A stretch of 64,000 bases of DNA from JACKBK01 sp963707275 (GCA_963707275.1 CAVPPH010000004.1:1-64000), one strand, 5' to 3'; shown: positions 1-9,182, counted from the first letter of the stretch. The notes: a model not told the origin generated them from the letters alone. Made by a program: numbers and translations.

Positions 1-21
1 CGGCCCGAACGGTCACTTCAT

Positions 22-50
22 TTGAACAAAGCGTCCTTTGGGGGTATCAT
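22..50 (+). promoter_or_regulatory. Sigma70-type promoter for hslO
   Basis: TTGAAC at 22-27 and TATCAT at 45-50 are separated by exactly 17 bases, about 38 bases ahead of the probable hslO start. An AGGAGG run at 67-72 follows. The spacing is ideal but both boxes deviate from consensus, so this is a sequence-based guess. Confidence 0.45.
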
Positions 51-87
51 CAGATGGCAACACATCAGGAGGCGATTATACCACGAG

Positions 88-969
88 ATGAGTGATACTA
101 TTCTGCGGGTGCTGGCACACGATGCCGGGGTGCGCGTTCAGGTCGGCATCACCACCGAACTGGCGCGCGAGGCGACCCGCCGCCACGATACGGCGCCGCT
201 GGCCTCGGCCGCGCTGGGCTACGGGCTGACCGCAGGCGCGCTGCTGGGCGCTACACTGAAGGTCGGCCAGCGGATCGCGTTGAAGTTCGCCGGCGACGGT
301 CCGCTGGAAAAGATGGTGATCGAGGCGGACGCCTACGGCCGCGTGCGCGGCTACGTGGTGCGGCCCGATGCAGCTTTCTCTGACCGGCTGGACACTGCTG
401 CGACCGCGGCCGCAGGCATTGGCAGCGGTCTGCTCACCGTCGCCAAAGATCTGCGTATGAAAGACCTGTATCAGGGCACGATTGCGCTGACCGGCGAAGG
501 CCCGCAACAGGACATCGCCCGTTATCTCACCCAGTCGGAACAGGTGCCGTCGCTGCTGCGTCTGGCCGTTGAGATGGATGACGCGGGGGCGATCGTGGCG
601 GCCGGCGGGCTGCAGGTCGAGCTGATGCCGGGCCATGAGGCGGGCATTCTTGCCCGGCTTGCGACGCAGTTGGGCGCCATGCCGCCGCTGGGGGAAATGC
701 TGCTGGCCGGCCAAACCCCGGATGAGATCGTCGACCGGCTGCTGGACGGGATCGACTACCTGACGCTGGAAACCAGACCGGTAGCGTTCGTCTGCTCATG
801 CAGCCACGAACGCAGCCGCAAAGCGTTGATGGTGCTGGGCGCGGATGACATTCTCGAAATGATCGTCGAAGGCGAGGCGGTGGTCGATTGCCACTTCTGC
901 CACGAACGCTACGTGTTCAGCGCCAACGAGCTGATGGCAATTCTGGACGAAATGGAGGCGGAAAGATGA
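88..969 (+). CDS. hslO: Hsp33 redox-regulated chaperone
   Basis: This is a cytosolic holdase chaperone that is switched on by oxidative unfolding. The 293-residue product has the Hsp33 N-terminal domain and, near the C-terminus, the zinc-binding cysteine set: CSC around residue 234 and CHFC about 30 residues later. In the family these four cysteines bind zinc when reduced and form disulfides when activated. The start at 88 (MSDTILRV) is chosen because it matches the family N-terminus and follows an AGGAGG run; an upstream in-frame ATG would add 22 unrelated residues. The stop overlaps the next start (ATGA), so the two genes are probably translationally coupled. Length is normal for the family. 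Confidence 0.95.
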   Translation: MSDTILRVLAHDAGVRVQVGITTELAREATRRHDTAPLASAALGYGLTAGALLGATLKVGQRIALKFAGDGPLEKMVIEADAYGRVRGYVVRPDAAFSDRLDTAATAAAGIGSGLLTVAKDLRMKDLYQGTIALTGEGPQQDIARYLTQSEQVPSLLRLAVEMDDAGAIVAAGGLQVELMPGHEAGILARLATQLGAMPPLGEMLLAGQTPDEIVDRLLDGIDYLTLETRPVAFVCSCSHERSRKALMVLGADDILEMIVEGEAVVDCHFCHERYVFSANELMAILDEMEAER

Positions 970-2939
970 CCACATTGCCGATTACGCAGATGACTCTTTT
1001 CAAGCACGGCGTTGGCTACTTCGTGCGCAGCGGGCGGGTCGATGGCGAGCGAGTCGATCTGACCTTTCCTGTCGAGGCGATGAACGATGTATTGAAAAGC
1101 CTGACCGTCCTGGACGACAGCGGCGGGCAGGTGCTCGGCGTCGAATATCCCACGCCGCAGACGCTGGAGGAACGACTGGCAGGTTGTACCGTGCGCCTGG
1201 GCAGCGAAACTGCGCTCTACGACCTGCTGGTGAGCCTGCGCGGCCGGCGGGTGCAAGTGTTGCTGGATCAGCGCGAGTATCTTGTCGGCCAACTGGTCGG
1301 TGTGGACAGGCCGCCGAAACGCAAGCCGCTGGGCGATGGTCTGGTGTCAGTGTTGCTGGACGGCGCGCGCCAGGTCAGCGTGGTGGCGCTGGGGCGCGTG
1401 CGCGGCCTGGAGATTCTGGATGCCCGCGCCGGCGATGACCTGCGCTTCTTCCTCGACACGTCGATGACACAGGAAACCCAGCGAACACTCAGCGTGCGTC
1501 TGTCGCCCGGTGCGCACAACCTGTCGGTCCGCTACGTCGCGCCGGCGCCGGTGTGGCGGGTGGCGTATCGGTTGGTGGTCGAGGAAGGGGAAGAAGGAAA
1601 AGAGGGAAAGGAGGCAGAAGCAGCCGGAGCAGGCAGGCGGGCGCTGTTGTTGGGATGGGGTATTTTCGACAACAGTCTGGAGGAGGAGTTGACTGGTGTG
1701 TCGCTGGCGCTGGTGGCCGGGATGCCGATCTCCTTCGTGTACGACCTGCAGACGCCACATACGCCGCAGCGACCGGTGGTTGGCGAGGAGGCGCGTGTCG
1801 CAGCCGGGCCGGTGGCATTTCAAGGCGCGGTCGCCGCGCGGGCCAAGGGGGCGATGCGTTCAGCCGCGCCGGAGGCGCCGCCCGCCGCTGAGATGGCAGT
1901 TTTCGCGGCGGCTCCGATGTCGATGGGTGTGAGCGCCGATGCGCTGGCGCAGGCGACGCCGCTGGCCGTTTCGTCGCAGGACCTGGGCGAGCTGTTCCAG
2001 TACGTGATCGAGACGCCGATCACCGTCGGTCGCGGCCAGTCGGCCATGGCGCCGGTGGTTTCGTCGTGGCTGGACGCGCGTAAGGACCTGCTGTACAACG
2101 GCAGCAAGCTGGCCAGGCATCCCGTGGCGACGCTGCGCATGACCAACGATACCGGTCTGACGCTGGAGCGCGGCCCGGCGGTTGTGCTGGACAGCGGCGG
2201 CTACGCAGGCGAGGCAGTTCTGCCGTTCACAGCGGCCGGCAGCGAGCTGGTTGTGCCCTACGCGGTCGAGTTGGGCGCGACGGTCAACGAGGAAAACGGG
2301 GCGCGCAGAGAGGTGGCTGCACTTCGCATCACCGGTCACTATGCCAGCTACGACGAATGGGATGTTCGCTGGCGTGACTACCGCGTCAACAACAGCACCG
2401 GCCAGCCGCTGACCGTCATGATCGAACACCACCGCACTGCACTGTACGACCTGTTCGACACCGCTGATTTCGTCGAACAGACGCCCGATTTTGTGCGTTT
2501 TGCTGTGGAAGCGCCGGCCCGCGGCGAGGCGACGCTGCGGGTCTCCGAACGCCGGCTGGTGGTCCGTCGCGAGGAGATACGCCGGCTGTCCAGCGCGGCG
2601 CTGCAAGGCAACCTCAAGGACGGCCTGCTGGATGCCAAGTCATATAACCGGCTGACCGGTCTGCTGGACCTGTGGAGCCAGATCGCCGAACACGAGAAGC
2701 GTCTGGCCGAGATCGAGAAGGAACGCAGTAAAATCTACGCTGCCCAGGAGCAGGTGCGCGGCAACATGCAGGCGCTGTCAACCCACGGCAAGGAAGGCGC
2801 GCTGCGAGCCAGCTACGTGGACAAGCTGGAGGCCAGCGAAGAGCAACTGGCCGCGCTGGCCGCGGAAGAAAAGCAGCGGCAGGCCGACATCCAGCGACTG
2901 ACCAGCGAGATCGACGCCGGGTTGGCAAAGCTGAGCTGA
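966..2939 (+). CDS. DUF4139-like domain protein with C-terminal coiled coil
   Basis: The 657-residue protein starts in the ATGA overlap with hslO. The first half is beta-rich and resembles the DUF4139/mucoidy-inhibitor-like family: PITQMTLFKHGVGYF at the N-terminus and a central region with many Tyr-Arg-Val strands. Residues about 580-655 are strongly charged and look like a coiled coil. No signal peptide or membrane segment is visible. Around residues 205-220 there is an acidic, Gly/Glu/Lys-rich insert encoded by a polypurine run (about 1580-1625). This may be a repeat expansion rather than part of the fold. The function of the family is unknown. Confidence 0.7.
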   Translation: MTTLPITQMTLFKHGVGYFVRSGRVDGERVDLTFPVEAMNDVLKSLTVLDDSGGQVLGVEYPTPQTLEERLAGCTVRLGSETALYDLLVSLRGRRVQVLLDQREYLVGQLVGVDRPPKRKPLGDGLVSVLLDGARQVSVVALGRVRGLEILDARAGDDLRFFLDTSMTQETQRTLSVRLSPGAHNLSVRYVAPAPVWRVAYRLVVEEGEEGKEGKEAEAAGAGRRALLLGWGIFDNSLEEELTGVSLALVAGMPISFVYDLQTPHTPQRPVVGEEARVAAGPVAFQGAVAARAKGAMRSAAPEAPPAAEMAVFAAAPMSMGVSADALAQATPLAVSSQDLGELFQYVIETPITVGRGQSAMAPVVSSWLDARKDLLYNGSKLARHPVATLRMTNDTGLTLERGPAVVLDSGGYAGEAVLPFTAAGSELVVPYAVELGATVNEENGARREVAALRITGHYASYDEWDVRWRDYRVNNSTGQPLTVMIEHHRTALYDLFDTADFVEQTPDFVRFAVEAPARGEATLRVSERRLVVRREEIRRLSSAALQGNLKDGLLDAKSYNRLTGLLDLWSQIAEHEKRLAEIEKERSKIYAAQEQVRGNMQALSTHGKEGALRASYVDKLEASEEQLAALAAEEKQRQADIQRLTSEIDAGLAKLS

Positions 2940-3637
2940 TGACCAATAGACCAGACGATTTGACCATCACTGACCGCATGCAGGACCGGATCGCGGCCTG
3001 GGAAGCAGCATCCGACCCGCGAGCGGTCTTCCTGAGCTGCTACAAGTGCATGACCGAGAACGTCCTGGCGGCCATCGACGGCGGCGAGTTCAGCGACGCG
3101 GCCTGGGTGAGTGAGCTGCTGCGGCGCTTTGCCGGCTACTATTTCGACGCACTGGAGGAATACGAGGTAGACGCCGCGGGCACGCCCGCTGTCTGGCGCT
3201 TGGCCCACGACCAGGCCTTGCATCACCACACGGCCGTCTTGCAGAAGATGCTGTTGGGGATCAACGCTCACATCAACTACGATCTGGTGTTCGCACTGGC
3301 CGACCTGCTGGCGCCGGAGTGGGAGCAATTGACGCCTGACCAGCGGGAAGCGCGCTTCGCCGACCACTGTCATGTCAACGCGATCATCGGGCGCACCATC
3401 GACACCGTGCAGGACGACGTGATCGAACGATACAGCCCGTCGATGGATCTGTTGGACAAGCTGCTGGGGCCGCTGGACGAGATGATTGCCTCGCGGCTGA
3501 TCGCCGACTGGCGCGAGGAAGTGTGGCGGCAGTCGGTGCGCTTCCTGGAGTTGACTAACCCCGATGAACGGGACGAGCTGCGCCGCCAGGTCGAGGCCAG
3601 GACGCTGCACAAGGCCAATTTCATTCTATTACGGTGA
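2939..3637 (+). CDS. DUF5995-like family protein
   Basis: This 232-residue, mostly helical protein starts in an ATGA overlap with the previous gene. The layout MTENVLAAID..F.D..WV.ELLRRFAGYYFDAL followed by HHHTAVLQKMLLGINAHINYDL resembles DUF5995. In that family a cluster of conserved histidines and an AHINYDL block suggest a helical, possibly metal-binding fold. No catalytic role can be assigned. It overlaps the next open frame by four bases, so it probably belongs to the same transcript as hslO. Confidence 0.6.
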   Translation: MTNRPDDLTITDRMQDRIAAWEAASDPRAVFLSCYKCMTENVLAAIDGGEFSDAAWVSELLRRFAGYYFDALEEYEVDAAGTPAVWRLAHDQALHHHTAVLQKMLLGINAHINYDLVFALADLLAPEWEQLTPDQREARFADHCHVNAIIGRTIDTVQDDVIERYSPSMDLLDKLLGPLDEMIASRLIADWREEVWRQSVRFLELTNPDERDELRRQVEARTLHKANFILLR

Positions 3638-3654
3638 TGAGGAGAAGACGAACG

Positions 3655-4341
3655 ATGTTTACCGGATTTCCCGCTGAAGGACTGACATTTCTGACCGGCC
3701 TGGCGCAAAACAACAACCGCGAGTGGTTCGAGGCGCGCCGCGATGTGTATCAGACAGCGCTGCTGGAGCCCGCACTGGCCTTTGTAGAGACGCTGGGCGA
3801 GAGGCTGCGCGAGATTGCACCGCACATCCGCTTCGATACACGCACCAACGGCGCCGGCAGCCTGATGCGTATCCACCGCGATGTGCGCTTCGCCAAGGAC
3901 AAGAGCCCGTATCACGACTATGTCAGCGGGCTGCTGTGGGAGGGCGCGGGCAAGAAGAACGACTGCCCGGCGTTCGGCTTCCAGTTGATCCCGGACGGGC
4001 TGGGCCTGATGGCGGGCCAGTTCATGTTCACCAGGGAAGGCCTGGACAGCTATCGCGCCGCGGTATTGGACGAGGAAATGGGCACTGAGTTGGCAGCGAT
4101 CTTCAACGACCTGCGCGGCCGGCCAGATTACGAGATCGGCGGCGAGGCCCTGAAGACCGTGCCGCGCGGCTTCGACGCAGCGCATCCGCGGGCCGACCTG
4201 TTGCGCTACAAGGGCCTCTACGCGCACCCGCCGCGGCTGGACGGACCGATCCTCAACTCGCCCGATCTCGTCGACGCCTGCATGGCGCATTTCACGGTCA
4301 TGGCGCCACTGCAAGCGTGGCTGGTGACGGCGACGCAGTAA
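3655..4341 (+). CDS. DUF2461 (TIGR02453) family protein
   Basis: The 228-residue product matches the DUF2461 family: FTGFP..GLTFLTGLAQNNNREWFEARR at the N-terminus, then RIHRDVRFAKDKSPYHDY, then FMFTREGLDSYRAA. The start at 3655 is preferred over an in-frame ATG at 3634 because GAGGAG lies about 10 bases ahead and the family begins with the FTGF block. Function is unknown for the whole family; it is widespread in bacteria and fungi. It closes the run of four closely packed genes. Confidence 0.85.
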   Translation: MFTGFPAEGLTFLTGLAQNNNREWFEARRDVYQTALLEPALAFVETLGERLREIAPHIRFDTRTNGAGSLMRIHRDVRFAKDKSPYHDYVSGLLWEGAGKKNDCPAFGFQLIPDGLGLMAGQFMFTREGLDSYRAAVLDEEMGTELAAIFNDLRGRPDYEIGGEALKTVPRGFDAAHPRADLLRYKGLYAHPPRLDGPILNSPDLVDACMAHFTVMAPLQAWLVTATQ

Positions 4342-4892
4342 GTCCGGAGCCCTCCCGGGGGTTCGAAAGCGGCGCAGCGAGGATTTCCTTGAGCATCTTC
4401 GACCTGATCTTTCTGGGTTTGCTACGACCCGGACGCCGACCCGCAGGCGCAGCCGCTCGACGTGCTGCTTGCTCCGGGCCAGTCGACCGCTGTGACAAGG
4501 CGCTTCACTCTGCCGGCCGATGCCAGCAATCCGGGCCTGGTGGTCGCGCATGGCCGGTTTCCTGGCCTGTTCATCATCGGGGACGACCAAAGCTTGCTGC
4601 ACAAGCCATCGACCTTCCAACTTCAGTAGAGCCAAACCCGGCTCGACCGTCCTGCAGCCGCTAAACTGGCGACGCTATCGCATGACTGTGCAAAACCCAC
4701 CGGAGAACGAAACGAGGACGTCGGAACGGCGCAGCTACCAGAATTCAGTCGCCGCGCAGTTCGCCGATCATGCGGATCACGGGTGATGACCTGAACGCTG
4801 AGCCTGCGTATTGGGGCAAGGCAGTCAGTGACGAACGCCACCTCATCGTGGCCGACCTGCCGCAGTAACGTCGGGCATCACGGAGATAATCG
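4342..4892 (+). pseudogene. Gene-remnant region without an intact gene
   Basis: This 551-base stretch holds no complete gene. From 4408 to 4629 one frame is open and ends in TAG. Its 3' part reads like a protein C-terminus (YDPDADPQAQPLDVLLAPGQ at its start, ending KPSTFQLQ) but has no start codon. From about 4780 to 4869 another frame reads NAEPAYWGKAVSDERHLIV and ends in TAA. Both look like tails of degraded genes. Neither could be assigned to a family. Confidence 0.35.
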
Positions 4893-5762
4893 ATGGTCGA
4901 AAATGCAACCAGCAACCAGACCCTGCGCGGCAAGGTCTGCATGGTGACCGGCGCCACGGCCGGCATTGGCCAGGTCACCGCGACCGCGCTGGCCGCTCAG
5001 GGCGCGCACGTGATCGTCGTAGGCCGCAACAGGGCCAAGGCGCAGCAGGTCGTCGGCGAGATCCGGCGCCAGTCGGGCAACGACGCCGTCTGGTATCTGC
5101 TGGCCGACTTCTCGGATCTGGAACAGGTGCGCGAGCTGGCAGCGGCGTTCACCGCGCAGTATTCGCAGCTTGACGTCCTGGTCAACAACGCGGGCACCTA
5201 TTTCAACACGCGTCATCCGGCCCCCGGCGGCGTGGAGATGACCTTCCACGTCAACCACCTGGCGCACTTCCTGCTCACCAGCCTGCTGCTGGACACGCTG
5301 ACAGCCAGCACGCCGGCGCGCATCGTCAACGTCACATCGCGGGCGCACGAGTACGACAGCATGGATTTCGACGACCTGGGCTTCGGGCGTTCCTACTTCG
5401 GCATGAAAGCCTACGCCCGTTCCAAACTGGCCAACGTCCTGTTCACCTATGAGCTGGCGCGGCGGCTGGCGGGCAGCGGCGTCACCGTCAACGCAGTCCA
5501 TCCCGGCGGAGTCGCCACCGACATCTGGCGCACCAACTTCCCGGTCCTCGGGCCGGTCATCAAATGGGCCATGAGCCTGTTCGCGCTGACGCCGGAGGAA
5601 GGGGCCGACACCCTGATCTACCTGGCGTCGTCGCCGGAGGTCGAGGGCGTGACGGGCAAGTACTTCTTCGAGCGCGAGGCGATCGCATCATCGCCGCTTT
5701 CGTATGACGAGCAGGTGGCCGCGCGGTTGTGGGAGGTTAGTAAGCAGTTGACGGCTCAGTAG
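4893..5762 (+). CDS. Short-chain dehydrogenase/reductase (retinol dehydrogenase-like)
   Basis: This is a 289-residue NAD(P)-dependent oxidoreductase of the classical SDR family. The cofactor loop VTGATAGIG is near residues 19-27, NNAG near residue 99, the catalytic Ser in VTSRAHEYDS, and the Tyr-Lys pair in YARSK. The segment between Ser and Tyr (MDFDDLGFGRSYFGMKAY) is typical of the retinol dehydrogenase/WWOX-like branch, whose bacterial substrates are mostly unknown. The start at 4893 is about 10 bases after a GGAGA run. It follows degraded sequence and is probably transcribed alone. Confidence 0.9.
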   Translation: MVENATSNQTLRGKVCMVTGATAGIGQVTATALAAQGAHVIVVGRNRAKAQQVVGEIRRQSGNDAVWYLLADFSDLEQVRELAAAFTAQYSQLDVLVNNAGTYFNTRHPAPGGVEMTFHVNHLAHFLLTSLLLDTLTASTPARIVNVTSRAHEYDSMDFDDLGFGRSYFGMKAYARSKLANVLFTYELARRLAGSGVTVNAVHPGGVATDIWRTNFPVLGPVIKWAMSLFALTPEEGADTLIYLASSPEVEGVTGKYFFEREAIASSPLSYDEQVAARLWEVSKQLTAQ

Positions 5763-5812
5763 ACCGTCCTGTTGCAACGCCTCGATCTGAAATGGTGTTG
5801 CCGACGTGTTGC

Positions 5813-5841
5813 TTGTCATTCACTGCAAGCTGCGCTATACT
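5813..5841 (+). promoter_or_regulatory. Sigma70 promoter upstream of nucleotidyltransferase-like gene
   Basis: TTGTCA at 5813-5818 and TATACT at 5836-5841 are spaced by exactly 17 bases. The predicted transcript would begin near 5848 and covers both candidate starts of the next gene. This is one of the clearest housekeeping-type promoters in the window. Confidence 0.65.
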
Positions 5842-5918
5842 CGCGCTGTCTTCGGGTTCGCAAGGGATTAGCCATGCACTATTCGTACGCTCAACTTAAG
5901 GAGAAGCGGGTTGGATTA

Positions 5919-6431
5919 ATGGACATCAACGATGTGCTGGAATTCGTCGCGCCAAAAGTGCGTGATGCTGCCATCCAGGGCGCAGCCCAGCTGGAAAGCC
6001 TGGGAATTCGCCATGCGCTGGCCGGCGGTCTGGCCGTTGGCGCTCACGGGTATGTCCGAGCCACGGCAGCTGTGGATTTTCTGGTAGGGGAGGAGGCGTT
6101 CGAGCATCACGGTGCGCTGGTCACCTTCCGCCCCGGTGTGCCGATCGAGGTTGACGGCGTGCGCATCGATTATCTGTCACCGTTCTCACTGGGCGCACAA
6201 CTGGAAGAGGTTCTGGACAACCCGCCCGTGAGCCAGGGCCTGGCCGTGGTTCCTGTGGAAGCGCTGATCTACATGAAGCTCAGGGCCAGACGCCGCCAGG
6301 ATCTGCTGGATGTGGTGGAACTCATCAACGCCGGGATCAACGTCACGAAGGTGCGCGACTACCTTCAACAGTACGCCACAGATCTTGTGTCACTCTTCGA
6401 TGAACTGGCCGCAGAAGCGTTGCAGGGCTAG
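5919..6431 (+). CDS. Nucleotidyltransferase-fold protein (AbiEii-like)
   Basis: The 170-residue product has the pattern HALAGGLAVGAHGYVRATAAVDFLV near residues 28-52. This resembles the GG-x-A-V...H-x-R-x-T-x-D-x-D signature of nucleotidyltransferase proteins related to AbiEii and MNT-type enzymes. The expected first acidic position reads AAVD rather than TxDxD, so catalytic competence is uncertain. The start at 5919 is chosen because AAGGAGAAG precedes it; an in-frame ATG at 5874 would add 15 residues. No obvious antitoxin partner lies next to it. A role in toxin-antitoxin or nucleotide transfer is plausible but not shown. Confidence 0.55.
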   Translation: MDINDVLEFVAPKVRDAAIQGAAQLESLGIRHALAGGLAVGAHGYVRATAAVDFLVGEEAFEHHGALVTFRPGVPIEVDGVRIDYLSPFSLGAQLEEVLDNPPVSQGLAVVPVEALIYMKLRARRRQDLLDVVELINAGINVTKVRDYLQQYATDLVSLFDELAAEALQG

Positions 6432-6511
6432 CATTTGCTTGCGGAGGGATTGCAACTTTGTGACCGGCCGTGTTTCCAAACAACTCCTCAAACCTAAGGC
6501 CAACCTAAACC

Positions 6512-6658
6512 ATGATCGATGATCTGGCCATCCGGTTGGCGGCATTCAAATGGCTGTCGCAACAAACAGACATCCACGGCGACGTTCTGCCGCGCTCGCT
6601 TCTTCAAAGTGGCTTCAAGTTTGGGGATGATCACAGTTCGCCCTGCTCTACCCTATGA
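6512..6658 (+). pseudogene. Truncated N-terminus of an HNH restriction-endonuclease-like gene
   Basis: An ATG at 6512 opens a 48-codon frame reading IRLAAFKWLSQQTDIHGDVL followed by PRSLLQSGFKFG. This matches, from memory, the N-terminus of a family of putative HNH restriction endonucleases that start with R-L-A-A-F-x-W-L and H-G-D-V-L-P-R. The frame then ends and no continuation was found in the following 200 bases. It is probably a 5' remnant left by deletion or insertion. The rest of the stretch 6432-6844 contains nothing else recognisable. Confidence 0.45.
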
Positions 6659-6844
6659 ACGGGCGACTTCCGATGTCTTGACAAACCCGTCCACCTGCAT
6701 CGCAGCTTGTAGACGAGGCACGGTACGAGGTTATGGATTCGACTGCAATTATTGCGCACAAGATGCAAGAACTGTGCGGTTGAACGGCCAGTACTTTTCA
6801 ACATTGAAGCGTGGGATAGTTTCGAGAACATCTGAGGTTCCGAC

Positions 6845-7609
6845 ATGACATCCCGCAATTGGACACGAGATGAGTTAATTGTGGCGTTCAACTTGTACTG
6901 TAAGATACCCTTTGGGCGCATTCACAACCGTAATCCTGAGATACTCGAACTCGCTGGTTTGCTGGGACGAACTGCATCCGCTGTTTCCTGGAAACTTGCG
7001 AATTTCGCTCGCCTTGATCCAACGCTTCAGAGGCGTGGCATCGCTGGTGCATCGCACGGAAGCAAAAGTGAACTAGAAGTTTGGGACGAGTTCAATCAAG
7101 ACTGGGATAAGCTGAGTTTTGAAAGCGAGAATGTCCTTGCTCAATTGAGCGGAAAAAGCGTTGAAGAGGTGGCGAACATCGATGTTTCGGACTTGCCTCT
7201 GGGAAAAGAACGAGAGACAACGGTGCGCGTGAGGGTGAACCAGGGTTTCTTTCGGAGTTCAGTATTGGCGGCGTACTCCAACAGATGTTGCATTACGGGC
7301 TTGGCAATTCCAGATCTTTTGAATGCCAGTCACATTGTCCCTTGGTCTGTCGACTCTCAAAACCGAGTCAATCCTCACAATGGGCTTTGTCTCAACGCTC
7401 TGCATGACCGAGCGTTTGACAGGGGACTGCTGACAATTACGCTAGACCACAAGGTGAGATTGTCCTCGCTTGTTAAGGGACTTCCAAAGCCTGATGCAGC
7501 AACAGAATTACTGCTGAGATACGAGAATTCTGAAATCGCTTTGCCGGAGAAATTTGCGCCAAAGTCACGTTTTCTTGAATATCACATTAGCAATATCTTC
7601 AGAGGTTAG
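6845..7609 (+). CDS. HNH endonuclease
   Basis: The 254-residue protein has an N-terminal helical region (WTRDELIVAFNLYCKIPFGR, then LAGLLGRTASAVSWKLANF) and a C-terminal HNH nuclease domain. The HNH core reads CCITGLAIPDLLNASHIVPW followed by NPHNGLCLNALHDRAFDRG, with the SH, N and H positions all present. Homologues are often called putative restriction endonucleases and occur alone in accessory regions. Base composition is clearly more AT-rich than the neighbours, which suggests transfer. No methyltransferase partner is present. Confidence 0.85.
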   Translation: MTSRNWTRDELIVAFNLYCKIPFGRIHNRNPEILELAGLLGRTASAVSWKLANFARLDPTLQRRGIAGASHGSKSELEVWDEFNQDWDKLSFESENVLAQLSGKSVEEVANIDVSDLPLGKERETTVRVRVNQGFFRSSVLAAYSNRCCITGLAIPDLLNASHIVPWSVDSQNRVNPHNGLCLNALHDRAFDRGLLTITLDHKVRLSSLVKGLPKPDAATELLLRYENSEIALPEKFAPKSRFLEYHISNIFRG

Positions 7610-7624
7610 TCAACGTAGAGTCCG

Positions 7625-8020
7625 ATGGTAAGGTTCAATTATCTTTACAGAGATGCCGGGAATTACAAGTCTTGGGGCGAAGTGATCTTCTCAAATCCTG
7701 ACAATTTGGCGATGAGAGAAATCGATAGGCGTCTGCGGCTAGCTTTTGAACAAGAAGAACTTTTCATTGCAGACCTGATTGGAATTCCAGAAGTGTTCCT
7801 GTACCTGGATTTCCATCTGAATGAAGATGATCATTGTTATCACGAATACGGTTCGGTGGAAGTTATTGAGCAGACAGGATCAATTGCACACCAAGGTTCA
7901 ATCAAACAATTCATCGAGCGCGTGGAACAAGAGTCCAAGTTAGGGTGGCGGCCATTTGACCCTGCTGACAAGATCGTGGAGATTAGAAATCGTCTAACGC
8001 TTGCTGCGAGACAGAGATAG
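7625..8020 (+). CDS. Hypothetical protein, 131 residues
   Basis: I do not recognise the family. The protein starts MVRFNYLYRDAGNYKSWGEV, is acidic, has no signal peptide or membrane segment, and contains an LDFHLNEDDHCYHEYGSVE block rich in Asp, Glu and His. It lies 15 bases downstream of the HNH gene in the same low-GC patch and probably shares its transcript. A partner role for the nuclease is possible but unsupported. Confidence 0.6.
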   Translation: MVRFNYLYRDAGNYKSWGEVIFSNPDNLAMREIDRRLRLAFEQEELFIADLIGIPEVFLYLDFHLNEDDHCYHEYGSVEVIEQTGSIAHQGSIKQFIERVEQESKLGWRPFDPADKIVEIRNRLTLAARQR

Positions 8021-8103
8021 CAGCCATCCATTGCCAGCCTAATCATCGGCCTGAACTGCGGCGATTAAGTGTTCCAACTAGCGCTCCGTAAATACAGATC
8101 AAC

Positions 8104-8852
8104 ATGACAACACTGTTAGGCATCGACTGTTCGACAAATCCTCGCAAGACCGGTCTCGCTTTGGCAGACCTGCAAGACGGAACTGTTGTGATCACCCGAT
8201 GCGATTTAGGAACGCCTCGGAGGTCGCCGGCAAGTATTGCGTTGGAATGGCTTCGAGGGCACGACGAAGTACTCATTGCTCTAGATGCACCCCTTGGCTG
8301 GCCGAAAGCGTTGGGCACTCAGCTTGCGGTTCACCAAGCTGGAGAATATCTGGAAGTGGAAGCAAACACTCTGTTTCGTCGCGTCACGGATACTGCCATC
8401 AAGAACCGTCTCGGAAAGCAACCACTTGATGTCGGCGCAAACCTCATTGCTCGGACAGCAGTCGCGGCTCTTCAAATGCTTGACCACATCCGTAAGTTGT
8501 CCGGTCATCCAATTCCGCTGGCATGGTCGACTACAGAAGCCGAAGGCTGGCGTGCCATCGAAGTATATCCGGCAGCGACGCGGATTGGTCACGGTGCCTT
8601 GGACAAAGGTGGCAGCCTTGCAGGATTAAGTGATGTCCTCGATTGTTCCGCAATGCGACCGGCGCTTCGAGAGTCGGCTGACGCTGTACGACGCGGCTGT
8701 TTCGCGCGCTCGCCGCGGCTGACTTTTTGCTTGAACGAGCAGTACCGCCGACCGATTGGGAAACCGCTCGCATCGAAGGCTGGATCTGGGCACCGCAACA
8801 AGCATACTTGCAACTTTCAAAGTTGCACCCACGAAAAGCACACCTCTCATAA
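8104..8852 (+). CDS. DUF429 domain protein, frameshifted
   Basis: The N-terminal 195 residues fit DUF429, an RNase H-like fold family of unknown function: LLGIDCSTNPRKTGLALADL with an Asp in the first strand, ALDAPLGWP, and VEANTLFRRVTD. After ESADAV near 8685 the frame is lost. The expected continuation, RALAAADFLLERAVPPTDWE, is found in another frame and ends at TAA 8850-8852. Removing one base near 8685 and one near 8698 restores a continuous product. The uncorrected frame would run on to 9039 as unrelated sequence. The gene belongs to the low-GC patch. Confidence 0.65.
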
Positions 8853-9127
8853 TCGCACGCCTCTGGCACGGATGGACGACCAACGACAACACCGCGGCGT
8901 ATTAGGCGCTGCTGACCGAAGAGATCTACGTCCGCATCGAACAGCGGTACATCCCGGCTTCGAGAGCATCCAGTTGCTGGTCCGCCCCGCAAGCGACTTA
9001 ATCGAGTGTTTCGACTTCTCCCCGACCGGTCAACGTTGACATCCCCCTCCGCTGTGATGTGAAGCATACCCAACTCGCCAGCCGTGCGGTAGAGCACGGC
9101 TGGCGTGAACTTCGCCGGTTGAGAATC
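8853..9127. other. Intergenic, no gene recognised
   Basis: Nothing recognisable is encoded between the DUF429 gene and the mazE promoter. The right part contains the first copy of an imperfect direct repeat (9035-9107) that recurs downstream of mazF. Confidence 0.4.
9035..9107 (+). repeat. Imperfect direct repeat, copy 1, left of mazEF
   Basis: This copy begins GTTGACATCC and continues with TGTGATGTGAA and GTGCGGTAGAG. It aligns over about 70 bases with 9779-9851 at roughly 70-75 percent identity by eye. The pair brackets the mazEF genes. Confidence 0.5.
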
Positions 9128-9156
9128 TTGGCTAAACCAGCAGATGTAATTACAAT
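9128..9156 (+). promoter_or_regulatory. Promoter of mazEF
   Basis: TTGGCT at 9128-9133 and TACAAT at 9151-9156 are 17 bases apart. An AAGGAGG ribosome-binding site follows at about 9170, seven bases ahead of the mazE start. MazEF operons are commonly autorepressed by the antitoxin or the complex; no palindromic operator was located. Confidence 0.6.
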
Positions 9157-9182
9157 GTATCCATCTTTCAAGGAGGCGCGCC

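Noticed and set aside
22..87. Earlier ATG for hslO at position 22.
   Set aside because: It overlaps the predicted -35 box and would add 22 residues with no match to Hsp33; the start at 88 follows AGGAGG.
4317..4664. A 115-codon plus-strand frame after the DUF2461 gene.
   Set aside because: It overlaps the DUF2461 3' end, has low-complexity Arg/Ala/Pro composition, and the more protein-like remnant is in another frame.
6519..6848. A 109-codon open frame before the HNH gene.
   Set aside because: Composition is Cys/Arg/Thr-rich and family-like sequence is in a different frame (starting at 6512).
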